From Breviolum minutum Mf 1.05b.01 (lineage: Eukaryota > Sar > Dinophyceae > Suessiales > Symbiodiniaceae): DNA of 64,000 nt. Every line of letters begins with the position of its first letter. Positions within the stretch are counted from its first letter, which is position 1. Both the position numbers and the translations under genes were made by a program. Where the stretch lies: assembly GCA_000507305.1 (NCBI GenBank), contig DF239635.1, forward strand, positions 1-64,000, read 5' to 3'. Below the pieces are notes generated by a model. That model saw nothing but the letters and a program-made list of their open reading frames with translations, did no database searches and was not told where the DNA came from. This document shows positions 46,113 to 56,906 of the stretch, in pieces.

Positions 46113-46201
46113 AAGTCGTGTTTCATCTCGAATTCCAGTCGATTCACCATCTTCAAGCTCCTAATCTTGAGGGATTCATATGGGTATTTCGGATCACCCA
46201 T
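46113..46201 (-). CDS. Exon interrupted or ended by MITE-E, unknown protein
   Basis: After CTTATCCGCAG the frame reads MGDPKYPYESLKIRSLKMVN and then RLEFEMKHDL, running straight into the MITE-E terminus. No standard donor lies between the last codon and the element. If the element is removed the frame continues a few codons to CAAG|GTGACA, so the insertion may sit inside the exon end. Confidence 0.45.
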
Positions 46202-46573
46202 CTGCGGATAAGGGAATTGTTAGATCTGTGCTGGCTCGACCCTGCCTGAAAATACCATGGATTTTGATAATACATGTAGCACCCTCTAGTTGCCTGTGAT
46301 CACATCTTCCGATCTCCGCACACGATGATCAATGCTTTCAAAACAGAACATTTCCCAAATCATCCAAGGAAAACGATGCACTTACTTTACCTTCCAATGG
46401 TTTTTCACCATCTCAAGAAAATGGGGTGAACAATCTCTTTGTATATTCAAATTGCAACCAACCAAATTAACATGTTTCTTCCCAACTCAAGTGAGGATGA
46501 TCAAGATCAGTTTGTTCCAACCAAGTTACGCATCAACACGTGACTCCACATCACGTGGGACGGTCTCTGTAAC

Positions 46574-46618
46574 CTTCCGTGCAACAAGTGAAACATGCCA
46601 AAAATGGTGCACCTCTGT
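46574..46618 (-). CDS. Short exon, unknown protein
   Basis: After AGAATTCAG the frame reads (x)RGAPFLACFTCCTE(G), donor GAAG|GTTACAG. Entry phase 1 matches the end of the exon at 47.08-47.15 kb. Three Cys in 15 residues. Confidence 0.4.
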
Positions 46619-47075
46619 CTGAATTCTGTACAAAAGTGTTTCACAAAACAATCTTGCAAACATACTAATGTTTATGCCTATCCTATGATAGATCTGTTTC
46701 AAAGTTTATATTGCTATTCCTAGTAAGCATGCTACTATAGTATATATATATATATACACTATGATGTGTATATATATATATATGTATTTCTCTATGTACT
46801 CACATGTCTATACATACATATCTCCGCATCAACTAGATTAGACTATGACAATTCACCATAGAAGTGCTTCAACCCTTGCATTTTAAACACCTTTGAACCG
46901 AGATGTAAACTCATCAACTTGCAGTGTCCTCAAGTCTCACTTCAACAGCATCTGCTACTGTCAGACAGACTGCAACCGACACGAAAAACCATACACAAAC
47001 ATGTTGACATGGACAACTAGCCGGGGTGTTTTTGCTCTTAGTGTTCCACCCCTTTGATTTGAATATCTTAGACAC

Positions 47076-47151
47076 CTTCAAACATTGCTTCCATATGTCG
47101 CACGTCAAAATAGTTGCCGCTGGGCTGCAAAACCACATGCATCCCATCTTG
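47076..47151 (-). CDS. Exon, unknown protein
   Basis: After AGGACAAG the frame reads QDGMHVVLQPSGNYFDVRHM and then EAMFE before GTGTCT. It enters in phase 0, following the exon at 47.80-47.88 kb, and leaves in phase 1. The sequence is strongly protein-like; no family is recognised. Confidence 0.5.
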
Positions 47152-47290
47152 CTTGTCCTATGTCGTACTGGTGTTACAAGGGATTCCCATAATTAACGGA
47201 CTATAACCATGAAATCCTTACAATAAAGGCTGATCGAATCCAAAATTTTATACATCAAGCAACTCATTTTTTTTTGTCAAGGCTTATATA

Positions 47291-47392
47291 CCCTCCAGGG
47301 AACGATCACATATCCCATCTCGGGAAAAGGAAAGTCTTAAAGTCATCTTCAAAAATGCCTTGGTAGGGGATATGTGATCGTTCCCAGCAGGG
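47291..47392. repeat. MITE-E copy
   Basis: CCCTCCAGGGAACGATCACA at the left and TGTGATCGTTCCCAGCAGGG at the right, flanked by TA. The GATCACA core replaces AACATA but is mirrored on both arms, so both arms changed together. Confidence 0.85.
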
Positions 47393-47570
47393 TAGCGGGA
47401 AAGTTCTCAGCTTAAGTCATGCAAAAAAGTCATGCTCCCGGAAAACTCGGCGCCTGCATTTCTGTCTCTGAATGTGGACTCCTCGGGCAACCCAAGCACA
47501 TCAAAAACAACCAGCTGAAACAGTCCAAGATGAAGAGGTCATCAGGATCAGCTCCTTCAAGTTTGAGATC

Positions 47571-47690
47571 TGGGCAAATTACTATACTTATCTATACTTC
47601 CTAAAGCTGAATTATTTCGGGGAGTTTGGGGGGATTCCCTTACTAAACTACAATTTTAGGTGACCTCGGATGAGGTCTTGATAATTTGCC
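47571..47690. repeat. Repeat H-like copy
   Basis: TCTGGGCAAATTACTATACT at the left and GTCTTGATAATTTGCC at the right, with GGGGATTCCCTTAC inside. Related to the block at 50.04-50.15 kb. Confidence 0.55.
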
Positions 47691-47802
47691 ACTCGCGATT
47701 CGGACGGTAAGGTTCCGATGAACAGCACCCCTTGTCGATTGACGGGATTTGCCCAGTTGAGATGGAATCTATTTAAACTTAAACATGAACTTACCGTTTT
47801 AC

Positions 47803-47883
47803 CTGAGTCATCATGGTAAATCTCAAAAGATTCAAAAGAGTATCTGCTGTAAATTGTTCCCATGTCTCATTGGCACACATATG
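47803..47883 (-). CDS. Exon, unknown protein
   Basis: Twenty-seven codons after AGTTTAG: HMCANETWEQFTADTLLNLL and then RFTMMTQ before GTAAAA. Phase 0 at both ends, joining the exons on either side (48.69 and 47.15 kb). Amphipathic-helix-like. Confidence 0.5.
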
Positions 47884-48294
47884 CTAAACTAGAGGCCACC
47901 AATAGCTGCTGCAAAGACGAAGACTAAATTGATATATTATCCCATCTGAATCTGGTCAGCTAATTATCTCTTCTTAAATTCCACACCATCAGGAAGCATC
48001 AAATGACTTCAGTCAACAGCGATGAACAGGATGAAGAGCAGGCATCTGTAATGTATGTAAATATAAAGATATGTATATATATATTTTTAGAGAGAGAGAG
48101 ATACACAAAAGACATCATCATATATATATCATGACCTTCCTGTGAACCATTTTGTTCCATTTTGTGGAAAAACCCAGGTGTTTTGTTGCTTTGAAACCTC
48201 GTAAAGCTGCCGCACTTCAGGTTTCCCTGGGCCCCTCACCCAGGTGGAGAACGGCGAATATTCGGTCTCTCCTGAGATACAAGGTTTCAAGATA

Positions 48295-48397
48295 CAGATG
48301 TTTCCGAAAATAGTGGTACCCCAAAATCATCCATTTTAATAGGGTTTTCCATTATAAACCATCCATTTTGGGGTACCACTATTTTTGGAAACACCCA
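48295..48397. repeat. MITE-B copy
   Basis: CAGATGTTTCCGAAAATAGT at the left and ACTATTTTTGGAAACACCCA at the right, GGTACC at each inner arm, flanked by TA. Nearly perfect hairpin. Confidence 0.9.
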
Positions 48398-48691
48398 TAC
48401 ATCCCCGAAAATGAACCAATGGATACCCACTATTAAGGGGACGATATCGAAAAAAATACAGCGATTCAAAAACCATGAATTTTCAGGGGCTATCTGCTAT
48501 TTTTTTGGGGGGGAGGTAGATATCTCTTGAGTTTTTCTCCATGAGGGTTCGGATCAACAAAAACACTTATTATACATTGGCTACTTCTAATCGAATGAAA
48601 TCAGGAATATACAACACTAGTTCCTAACTATTACTCCTATAATATCATTGAAACGGTTGCATGAATCAAAGCTCCTATGTGAAAATCTTAC

Positions 48692-48813
48692 TTTAAGTGA
48701 AGAGGTTTCTTGGGGGATTCGGATCCCCTTCAGGATTTGTCGGTAAAAATTAGGTGTCAGGAAAAGGTCAAGAAAACCCCGGGTTGAAACTTCATTCCTT
48801 GGCCAGGGATCCA
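48692..48813 (-). CDS. Exon, frame uncertain, unknown protein
   Basis: After TTTTTCTAACAG one frame reads (x)DPWPRNEVSTRGFLDLFLT and then PNFYRQILKGIRIPQETSSL to a strong donor (AAA|GTAAGA). In phase 0, which the upstream exon would require, it reads WIPGQGMKFQPG to a GTTTTC donor, with GIRIPQETSSLK as a second small exon. Both end at the same GTAAGA. Confidence 0.5.
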
Positions 48814-48883
48814 CTGTTAGAAAAACCGACGTCCAAACCCAAAATTGCAGCAGAATTTGCAACCAAACACCTCACACAGTCAC

Positions 48884-48990
48884 CTAGTTGGTGGTTTTTT
48901 CCCGCTCATTTGAAAAATATGCTCGTCAAATTGGATCAACTTTTCTTGGAATTGGGATGAAAATAGAAAATATTTCAAACCACCACCCAG
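48884..48990. repeat. MITE-A copy
   Basis: CTAGTTGGTGG, then a T run, ending TTCAAACCACCACCCAG. Confidence 0.8.
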
Positions 48991-49054
48991 AGTCTCACCA
49001 ACATTTGTTGCATGAAATGCAAAACATAGGGCCCCCAGGGTTCATCAAACTCAC

Positions 49055-49132
49055 TGGTGAGTTTGGCGGTTTCCATAACATAGTCGAACCCCGAAAGACG
49101 CAACGAAACACCCATTTCAGGACTTCCGTGAT
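49055..49132 (-). CDS. Exon, unknown protein
   Basis: After CTGTGTCAAG the phase-0 frame reads ITEVLKWVFRCVFRGSTMLW and then KPPNSP before a strong donor (GTGAGT). It follows the exon at 49.95-50.03 kb in phase. An overlapping frame (FDYVMETAKLTSEFDEPWGP) is also open and ends at another GTGAGA donor. Confidence 0.45.
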
Positions 49133-49670
49133 CTTGACACAGGATTTTTTTGCCCCCCCTCATTACACAGCACCATTTTTATGGGGGTGGTGGTGATTTT
49201 CTTTGGTATTTGTGGAGTTTTCTCCCTCTAGTCAATAAGAACTATGCTAAAATCCCACCAATTAGACAGCCTTTTCTTGGAATTGGTGTCCCACCCAAAT
49301 ATCAAGGTACCCTCATCTACCCTAGTTCATGAGGTTCATACTAATTCCTTAAGATGTCCACTCAAGCAACACCCTCAACCCGATCAAACCGCTCTATTCT
49401 TGTTCATTTTCAAATTGACAAATAGAGTTTTTCAAATTCATCTCCTTTTTCATCATCCAATATATAATGCTTCCATACATATTGCTAATACTACAAGTCT
49501 CTCTAATTACTACGCTGTTTTTTCTGCTCAAGACCAGCTCCCAGAGGGGGTCGGATGAATCCGAGGGGTTACCAGCAGATGGTAGAAGTCACTGGGAGCT
49601 GGGCAGAATTGGACCGTCATTGACTCGTCTATGCGATAAAAAAACATAAATATGTATATTATATACAGTA

Positions 49671-49762
49671 CCCTCCAGGGAATTAACATATCCCACCTTG
49701 AGAAAAGGAAAATCATCGACTCAAAATGCCATTTTTGGGGGATATGCTAGTTCCCTGGAGGG
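49671..49762. repeat. MITE-E copy
   Basis: CCCTCCAGGGAATTAACATA at the left and TATGCTAGTTCCCTGGAGGG at the right, flanked by TA on both sides. Confidence 0.9.
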
Positions 49763-49951
49763 TATATATTATAACATACTTACAACACATGCTACCATAT
49801 CTTGCTGGTGGTTTCAACATAGGTTTTTTGTTCAAAACATGGGTCAAAAAGGGAACATCTCCAACCCCCACAAAAAATCAGGCTCAACAACATCGCAGTT
49901 CCTGGAAATCGCCGGGCCTAGGCCAGCTCAGGATTTCTGGGTTTCCCCCAC

Positions 49952-50030
49952 TGCAGCGCTAGCCTTGGCAGCTTTAACTAAGCGCTCCAGCATGGGATAC
50001 CTTGGAATATCATGGCGAGTGCATCGAATA
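49952..50030 (-). CDS. Exon, unknown protein
   Basis: After AATCTGACAG the frame reads (x)IRCTRHDIPRYPMLERLVK and then AAKASAA before GTGGGG. It ends in phase 0. Helical, Ala/Lys-rich C-terminal half. Confidence 0.45.
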
Positions 50031-50540
50031 CTGTCAGATTCTGGGCAAATTACCACACCGGTAATTCCCAAACCTGAATTTCTTGAGAGGATTTTGGGGA
50101 CGATTTCCCTGACAATCCCACCATTTCGGGGTGACTACTTGGCTGTTTGGTCGATGAAAGTTGCCCAGGTTGATGCCTTCTATGACGTTTTTTTGAAGAT
50201 TGTAGAAAATACTCTGATGGGTTTATTTGGAGAATTTTCAAAGTTGCAGACCTCCCTAAAACAAACAGCTTGCCGCTTGCCCGTGAAAATAGGCTATCCC
50301 AAAAGGAAACTAGTATAAACTAGTAACATCTAGTAACTTAGTATTCCAATCATCCATTTTCAGGTCATTTTTTGGTGTCTTTTTTGTATAGGAAAACTCT
50401 TTAAAAGACCACAAGGGTTTTTGCCCAACTGATTGATGCCCCCGACTTGATAAAAACCCACTAGACTTCTTGGGTTGAAGCCATCTGAAAAGAAACACCC
50501 TGAAATTGGATATCTTTGGGAAAAGGGTGAACGCACATCT

Positions 50541-50649
50541 ATCTGGTGGTTTTGGCCCACCCATGAACGAAAAATATGCGCAAGTCAAATTGGATCAAAA
50601 CTGCCCAGGTATCGGGGTAAAACTAGAAAATATGTGAAACCACCACCTA
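50541..50649. repeat. MITE-A subfamily copy
   Basis: CTGGTGGTTTTGGCCCACCC with CATGAACGAAAAATATGCGC, ending TGAAACCACCACCTAG. Confidence 0.75.
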
Positions 50650-51396
50650 GACATCATTCTGAAACTATCACAGAATACCACCTACCACCATGACACCATC
50701 ATTGAAGTTTCAGATTTTCTTGTTGCATCATCCTCCCATCGACTGGTTGCAGCGAAAAATTACATACAGAATCAATCCCGCAGGGAAAAATGCATGGATG
50801 ACCATCCCCAGGTAGACAATCATATTTTTCTACAACAGTAACAATGACAAACCAGGATTATTATGGATTATTAACATTTTTTCCTAGGAGATCCCGGGAT
50901 CTACATCTTTCATTTGCAATCCTGGAATCCTAGGACCGGAAAACACGTCCCAAATCTTCTGGAAAACCGTCAAGCAAAAAATCGATGACTTCTCATGAAA
51001 GGCAACTTACACTTGTTTTTTTTCGCTCCAAGATACTGTCGGAAGCTGCTACACCTCAAGTTCTGGGGAAGGTGGTGTATTGGACCCTAGGGATTTGAGG
51101 GGATTCGCCCTTCAACTTAGCTGCACATGACGACATGGTTATAGGTGAACCAATCTTTCATACAGGAAATGGTTGCGAGGGGGTCCCTATAACTTTTGGA
51201 CCTAGGTTGAATCGAATCAATTCAGTGAAATGGATGAACATGTCGTGTCCAATCATGTCATCATTGAGCCCAAATAAGATGTGATGTTTAGATATAGACT
51301 ATGGGTCCTAAGTTTTCCTAAGGGGAACTGCTCCTGCTCCTCGACACAAAAAGAACTTAATGGAGCAAAACAGAACTGGCAATGCTGGATTTTATA

Positions 51397-51500
51397 CGGT
51401 TGATTGAAGAAATCCTGCACCAGTTGAGGTTGGTCCTTTATCCCAGGTATTACAAGGTTTCATACATCCCAGGTGGTGCAGGCTTTCTTCCATCAAAAGT
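51397..51500. repeat. MITE-C copy
   Basis: CGGTTGATTGAAGAAATCCT at the left and AGGCTTTCTTCCATCAAAAG at the right, with inner CACCAGTTGAGG and GGTGGTGC. Confidence 0.65.
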
Positions 51501-51920
51501 TTAGTAAACCTGTAGATTGCAGGGGCCTTCGATTTTGAGACGGCTACTTCACATTGCTTGGCCCGAAACTCATAGAAGGTATCTCTTCGTGTCTACAACA
51601 CAGGGGAAGTCTTTGTTCCAGGCAATCCATCTTTGTGTCTAAAAACCGAGAGAACCTGTTGTCGAATGTTAATGGTGAGCAAACATGTTTGAATTCAACT
51701 TTCCTTTGACTGACGAATCACGCGCTTGAAAGATAGGAATTGGGATCAGACATTGGACATCATATCTCTTGGATTCTTTTGGGTACTGTGCTCTTTCTTG
51801 TGTGATTGCACTGCAAGCTGATTCCTCATTCATTGCCATTGCATTGCAGGTATTTTTGGAATTAAAAGAATCTATCTGGGCTGTCACAAAAATCATGGGA
51901 TTGAGGAGATTCCAATGTCT

Positions 51921-52162
51921 TTAGGGATTTTGCAATTCACTCGTGGCACTTGGGAATCTATTCTCCTTCCCAACTATATACGCCAGGCAACTGTATCCTC
52001 CGAAGTACTTCCATAGATGTTCGATCATGAGACCTGCAAGGAAACCCACCGGGACCGGATTGCACCATGACATATCTTCCTGATATACACCCATCCATCC
52101 CAATAGGAGGAGGCTGGAAGTGGCAAAAATGCAGCCAACTGCACAGCACAACCTCTGGCAAA
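51921..52162 (-). CDS. Possible terminal exon, membrane-like segment
   Basis: After the strong acceptor CTTGCTTTTGTTGAACAG the frame reads (x)CQRLCCAVGCIFATSSLLL and continues open for 79 codons to TAA, including LMIEHLWKYFGGYSCLAYIV. One hydrophobic segment near the start could span a membrane. Two other frames are also open. A phase-1 donor inside the upstream exon (53.19 kb) could feed it, but this is speculative. Confidence 0.35.
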
Positions 52163-53093
52163 CTGTTCAACAAAAGCAAGGAAAGTTGCAATCAAAAAAC
52201 ACATAATACACACCTCTACACGATACATCTTGTATCTTGTAGTTACACACCTTGTTTTACGTTAACTGATTTTGGAGTGTTCATAACAGTCATACTCTTC
52301 TTTTACCCAGAGTTTTTTTACCTGCTGGATGTATGTAAAAATTTGACTTGCAAAGCAAGTAAACACTACCCAATAGCAATCCCAAATATCTCCATGGGAC
52401 TAAAATATGTATTTATAAATAATATACATATATATATATGATATCATGTATGTATATATATATGTATGCAAAAACCACATTCTTTCACATCTAAGGCAAA
52501 CCTTTTTTATGTCCGCAAACCATGTATTCCCATGTATTCCGGCTGGCATTCTGGTAGACCTCGTAGAGGTAATGCCTCTACACCCCTGTTCAAAGGGTTG
52601 ACCTGAGAAGATTAGATATGATCAAATTATGTAAACACAAACATGTTTAAAAGCAATGTCAGCCAGTTGTTTGACAGAATCTTAGATACTTAGATCACCA
52701 GAATTTCGAAAACAAAAAAATCCAAATCGTTTCATAAAACCAAAGACGTTTTTCCAGTTTTCTATCATCTCTTCCGCCTTCTCCCATCGCGGCAACGGCT
52801 CTGTGGCAAGGTGTAGCCCCTTGGGATCCGCGTGTCTTAAGGAGATGGGGTGCTTACCCTAATCTTCCCTAAGGTCCCCCAATCTTCCCTAGGAATCCTT
52901 TTTTTTGGAGGATTCCAGATGGCTATTTTTTTATGGGTAGTAATTTTGATGATTAAACTTACTACAGTAAGAAAAAATCAGTCCTTCTGATCTTATGAAC
53001 ACCAAGAAACAATAATTTGTGTACATTACATGGCTTGTGTTGACTCAAATTAGGAGCCAAAACAAATAATCCATGGGATGCCGCATGGTGTTA

Positions 53094-53267
53094 TCATGTG
53101 TCACTCATTTCAGGGTCGGCGTAACTGGTGGTGTTTGCGCTTTTTTTGTGAAACATCCACCAGTAAAACGTGAAGATAGAACCATCTGCAAGTTGTTTGA
53201 CTGGATGCATGTCATCCTTGGAGGCTTGGCTACTGGTATCAAAATAACATAACCCAAGCCCATCCCC
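53094..53267 (-). CDS. Probable last exon of a minus-strand gene
   Basis: After TACATTGCAAG the phase-0 frame reads GDGLGLCYFDTSSQASKDDM, then HPVKQLADGSIFTFYWWMFH and KKSANTTSYADPEMSDT to TGA. Fifty-seven residues, strongly protein-like. It follows the exon at 53.37-53.45 kb in phase. No family is recognised. Confidence 0.55.
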   Translation of the reverse strand, partial: GDGLGLCYFDTSSQASKDDMHPVKQLADGSIFTFYWWMFHKKSANTTSYADPEMSDT

Positions 53268-53369
53268 CTTGCAATGTATGAGATCTCACATATATCATAT
53301 ATCAAAATGAATATATTTATAATATACTATCATATCTCATTAACGCATAATAATATATAATACACCTAC

Positions 53370-53447
53370 ATGGACTTTTTCGCAACTGTTACCATACCAT
53401 TTGTATGGATACCATTTTCTCCAAGGAACGTGGACCAACCCTTTTCG
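53370..53447 (-). CDS. Exon, unknown protein
   Basis: After TTAGCTTCTTCTCACAG, a strong acceptor, the phase-0 frame reads RKGLVHVPWRKWYPYKWYGN and then SCEKVH before GTAGGTG. Trp/Tyr-rich. Phase 0 at both ends agrees with both neighbours. Confidence 0.5.
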
Positions 53448-53534
53448 CTGTGAGAAGAAGCTAAGGCAGGAGGCACCAAGAGCTCTTGCCCTGGCAACCA
53501 AGTTCATGGGCTCGAAACATACCAACAAACTATC

Positions 53535-53632
53535 CTGGTTGCTGGTTTCAACCTATTTGAAAAATATGAGTCAAATTGGAAATCTTCCCCAAATAGGGAT
53601 GAAAATAAAAAATATTTGAAACCACCACCTAG
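53535..53632. repeat. MITE-A copy with 4-bp duplication
   Basis: CTGGTTGCTGGTTTCAACC at the left and TTGAAACCACCACCTAG at the right, flanked by TATC (53531-53534 and 53633-53636). Confidence 0.9.
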
Positions 53633-54275
53633 TATCATGGAGAAAGACTACGTATCAACTACTGGTTAATTTGTTGCTTTGGGGCCCGGTGGTTTGAGAT
53701 TCTAAGGGTATCCCTAAGTAACAATCCCTGATGTTAGAAATGGTGTAAAAGATTCCAAGGTATCCGAAACATCCAGTTTGAAATGGTGTTTTCAGTTGTT
53801 GGATGATGAACCAAACCTTTACTAAAGGATATGATTGGAAATCACCAAACATCCATTTCAAACTGGTTGTGTAGGGTTCCAGGTAGATATTCCTGAGGTC
53901 AAGAATGATGCATGATAACTTCATACAAAAAAAACAGCTTTTTGAGGTGTGATCTTTTCACTTGAAGTTTCACACTTTTCGGAATAGCGAATCTTAGGTG
54001 AGTCCCACGGTCAAAGGATTTGGATCCTCATGATTGATTTTTCACACGGTGAATGTTGAATTGAACTCTCCCAATCTTTGTTCAGTGGACAAGGGACAAA
54101 GGTGATTTTTTATTTCAACATCAAGGAGGCGCACTCATCCGCAAAGTTCTCCACGATGAACTTTGATGATAATTTCGTATCGGTGGTACACTTGATGACA
54201 CTTCGATATCTTTGATCCGACGAAGCAAACATCTTATCATGGCATGATCTACACGGACTGCTTGTTTGAGTTTAC

Positions 54276-54577
54276 CTTGTTTTTCGGTCTTTTTCTGCTA
54301 AGTCTCCATCTGAAATCATTTGAATCAAGTTGGGTTGGGTGGAAACCATACGATTCATTTTCGCACCTACGGTATACGGTATAGTATTGGATTCCAAAAT
54401 CAAACACCCGCAAATGGGCTACAGTCTGATAGCAAGGATGGATTTTTTCCTGTAAATCCTTTTTTTTCATAATCTGATTCTTCAATGGGGATGTGAAAAT
54501 TGCCATTGCAATGCACGAGAACCTCAAATCGTAGTTTTTTGTATCCACCAAACAAATCAATTGGTCCCAAATGGTGG
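54276..54577 (-). CDS. Long exon, unknown protein
   Basis: A 302-nt exon, the longest open one seen. After ATATCAACGCAG it reads (x)TIWDQLICLVDTKNYDLRF, later KKKDLQEKIHPCYQTVAHLR and finally SRKRPKNK before a strong donor (GTAAAC). It ends in phase 0 and joins the exon at 53.37-53.45 kb. An overlapping frame (RFEVLVHCNGNFHIPIEESD) is also open for part of the length. No family is recognised. Confidence 0.5.
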
Positions 54578-54895
54578 CTGCGTTGATATTTCTCGAGTTT
54601 CAACGGCTGGGGTGGGCATATCAATCCGTTGGGTTTTTTTTGTCCCTTTCTTTAATGTGTAAACGTTCCAATCTACTCATGGAAATCATTTAAGAATGCA
54701 ACAAAAACGGGTTTTCAAAAGCATTTGCGAATAGCAGTCATATCAATCATGTCACTGGAGACAGAAATTTTCACCGAATATAACTCATAACAGGGCGCCA
54801 TTCACCAACTAGATGGGAGCACCACTATTGGTGAGAGGCGGTACCAGCGCCACCAGGGGCAACCTGGCACAAAACAATACAAAACATGGCAAACG

Positions 54896-54990
54896 TTGGT
54901 GGTTGAACCAACACGTTGAAAAAATATGCTCGTCAAAATGGGTTCATCTTCCGATTTGGTAGAGTGAACATGTTTGAGTTGCCACCACCT
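54896..54990. repeat. MITE-A copy between 13-bp direct repeats
   Basis: TTGGTGGTTGAACC at the left and GAGTTGCCACCACCT at the right. AACATGGCAAACG is present immediately on both sides (54883-54895 and 54991-55003). Confidence 0.85.
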
Positions 54991-55023
54991 AACATGGCAA
55001 ACGAAGATGTCTCATCTGTGATA

Positions 55024-55132
55024 CTGTTGATGGTTCAGAAATCCGGCGATCACCACCTGGGATGTATTCGAAACCCTGTAGATATTTGGATAAACGACCA
55101 ATCAACTGGTGCAGGATTTCTTCCATGAATAG
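55024..55132. repeat. MITE-C copy
   Basis: CTGTTGATGGTTCAGAAATC at the left and GGATTTCTTCCATGAATAG at the right, flanked by TA. Confidence 0.8.
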
Positions 55133-55397
55133 TATTATGCTACAAAGCAATGCCTGCAGCTTTCTTCTTACTTAGGTGAGTGATACATTTGGGTGTATCT
55201 TCGTCCGGTGATTGGACATTAAAGATTGACAAGGGACCAATGCATCCTAAGATAAACTGATTGTGACATTTGACAATTGCATCGTGGATACACCTATATT
55301 ATATACTGTAAGTCATACTGCAATTTTGTGTCACCTGATTTTTTGTCTAATATCGAAGATCCCTGTCATTTTGGCTTGACTTTTTGCTGGCTGCAAG

Positions 55398-55467
55398 TAT
55401 TTTGTTCATGGTATGAGCATGTATCAGCCACGAAAGCAAAGCTCATCCCGTCTTATGATTTCGACTG
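55398..55467 (+). CDS. Exon candidate, unknown protein
   Basis: After TTTTTGCTGGCTGCAAG the frame reads YFVHGMSMYQPRKQSSSRLM and then IST before a GTTAAC. Met/Ser-rich. It would be the most 5' recognised exon of the plus-strand gene, but its end phase does not fit the next exon, so one may be missing. Confidence 0.35.
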
Positions 55468-56377
55468 GTTAACAATGATTCCTATCAAACGATCAAATAA
55501 TCCGTAAGCACTCATATGCAGTTTATCCCATTGTTGTTCAATGGAACATTACAAATGCATCCCCAAAGACCAAACGCAAAACATTAAGCATTCGAACTAA
55601 AATACAAGTCCCGGTCAAGCAAGTTTGTAAAATCACATTCCATCTTTTTTATCAATCTGCAGTTTTTGGTGCTTTTTGGGCTCAAAAAATATACTTGTAC
55701 CATAAAAGTATGAAAAAAACGCAACCAAAAACAACCCATCCTTCAAGCTTCCTCCATCTGTTTTTCTCTTGGGGAACTTGAGCCGGTGACTTCCTACAAC
55801 TCCCAGAGGTTCGCCATCCCGTCGACCCACCTTGTGCTCCACATGGTTTCGCGGGTTTCGGTTCTGGAGCACTCGCACGAAAAAACTACGAGGTGCCCCT
55901 TGAAGACAATGACCCTGGAGCCAAAGAACCAGCAAAGAAATTCAATTGCAAAAAAATGTGAGAGAGTCAGAATCAACAATGCACTTCTCAACCCCACGTA
56001 TATCCCCCCCAAAAAACTCATAATATGACCATATACATCATACATCCAAGCATTTTGGAATTCCAGAGCTGATAAAAAAGTGAAGATTCCCATGATGGCT
56101 AGGACATAGAAACTTATGCCTTATGACTTTTGGACAGTTTCAGGGCACTCTGCTCAACTCAAACGCTAATTCGCCTAGCAAGGGCTGAAAACACCATGGA
56201 TAGTATGGGGCGTCTTAGATCTCAGCTGTTAGAATTTGATTGCCTGATTCTTGACCAACCAGGGTGACTGGGAACCCCGGAAACACTATCCATCATCACC
56301 CCTCCCCCAAACACTTTTAAGATAGAGCATGCAGAAAGTCGCGGTTCCGAAGGGGTGAAACTTGCCTTTGGCAATAG

Positions 56378-56502
56378 GAACCCGACCGTTCCGGTGCCAT
56401 TGACACGATTGAACCGCAGCGCTGGTTGCCACCTTTCAATGAACAGATACAAACCATTTTGCTGAATGTCAGTGTCAATTTGCTCAAGATGCCGGAAGGT
56501 GT
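56378..56502 (+). CDS. Exon, unknown protein
   Basis: After AACTTGCCTTTGGCAATAG the phase-0 frame reads EPDRSGAIDTIEPQRWLPPF, then NEQIQTILLNVSVNLLKMPE and G, leaving two bases before a strong donor (GTATGT). The phase matches the exon at 56574. The minus ORF in the same region (56222-56545) is a shadow. No family is recognised. Confidence 0.6.
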
Positions 56503-56573
56503 GTATGTACTTATTTATCTGAATGTGTGTCATATAGAATGCCATCTACTAATATCAATTACTGTATGTATAG

Positions 56574-56680
56574 GTCATATGATACGTTTATTAATCCTTC
56601 AACTGAGAGAATTCAAAGTATGGCCTTTCCCAAGGTCTTGTTGCAACCTGTTGGTATTTCCATTCTAAGTGACAGTTCCG
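56574..56680 (+). CDS. Exon, unknown protein
   Basis: After GTATGTATAG the frame reads (x)SYDTFINPSTERIQSMAFP and then KVLLQPVGISILSDSS before GTAGTA. Its entry phase is exactly what the preceding exon leaves. Well-balanced hydrophobic pattern. Confidence 0.55.
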
Positions 56681-56773
56681 GTAGTATGCTGCCCATTCAC
56701 ACAGATCAAATGGATAGGCATAGGTTATGTAGGCTTGAACTAGACAATACATATGTTCATTAGATACAATATA

Positions 56774-56866
56774 CCCTCTTGGGAACATATTCCCCAAAAA
56801 AAAGTCACCTTTAAGTCGATGATTTCCCTATTCCCCAGGCAGGATATGTTAGTTCCCCTAATCGGG
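56774..56866. repeat. MITE-E copy
   Basis: CCCTCTTGGGAACATATTCC at the left and GGATATGTTAGTTCCCCTAA at the right, flanked by TA. Confidence 0.75.
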
Positions 56867-56906
56867 TATATTGGAAACCTGAAGAAACAACTGCGAACTT
56901 CACTTT

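Noticed and set aside
49698-50318. 206-codon plus ORF, one of the longest in the window
   Set aside because: It starts inside a MITE-E copy, crosses repeat-H sequence and a MITE-D-like element, and the minus strand has a better splice-bounded exon at 49952-50030.
56222-56545. 107-codon minus ORF with a GCAAGT donor-like site
   Set aside because: The plus strand over the same bases has an acceptor, a GTATGT donor and phase agreement with the next exon, so the minus ORF is taken as a shadow.
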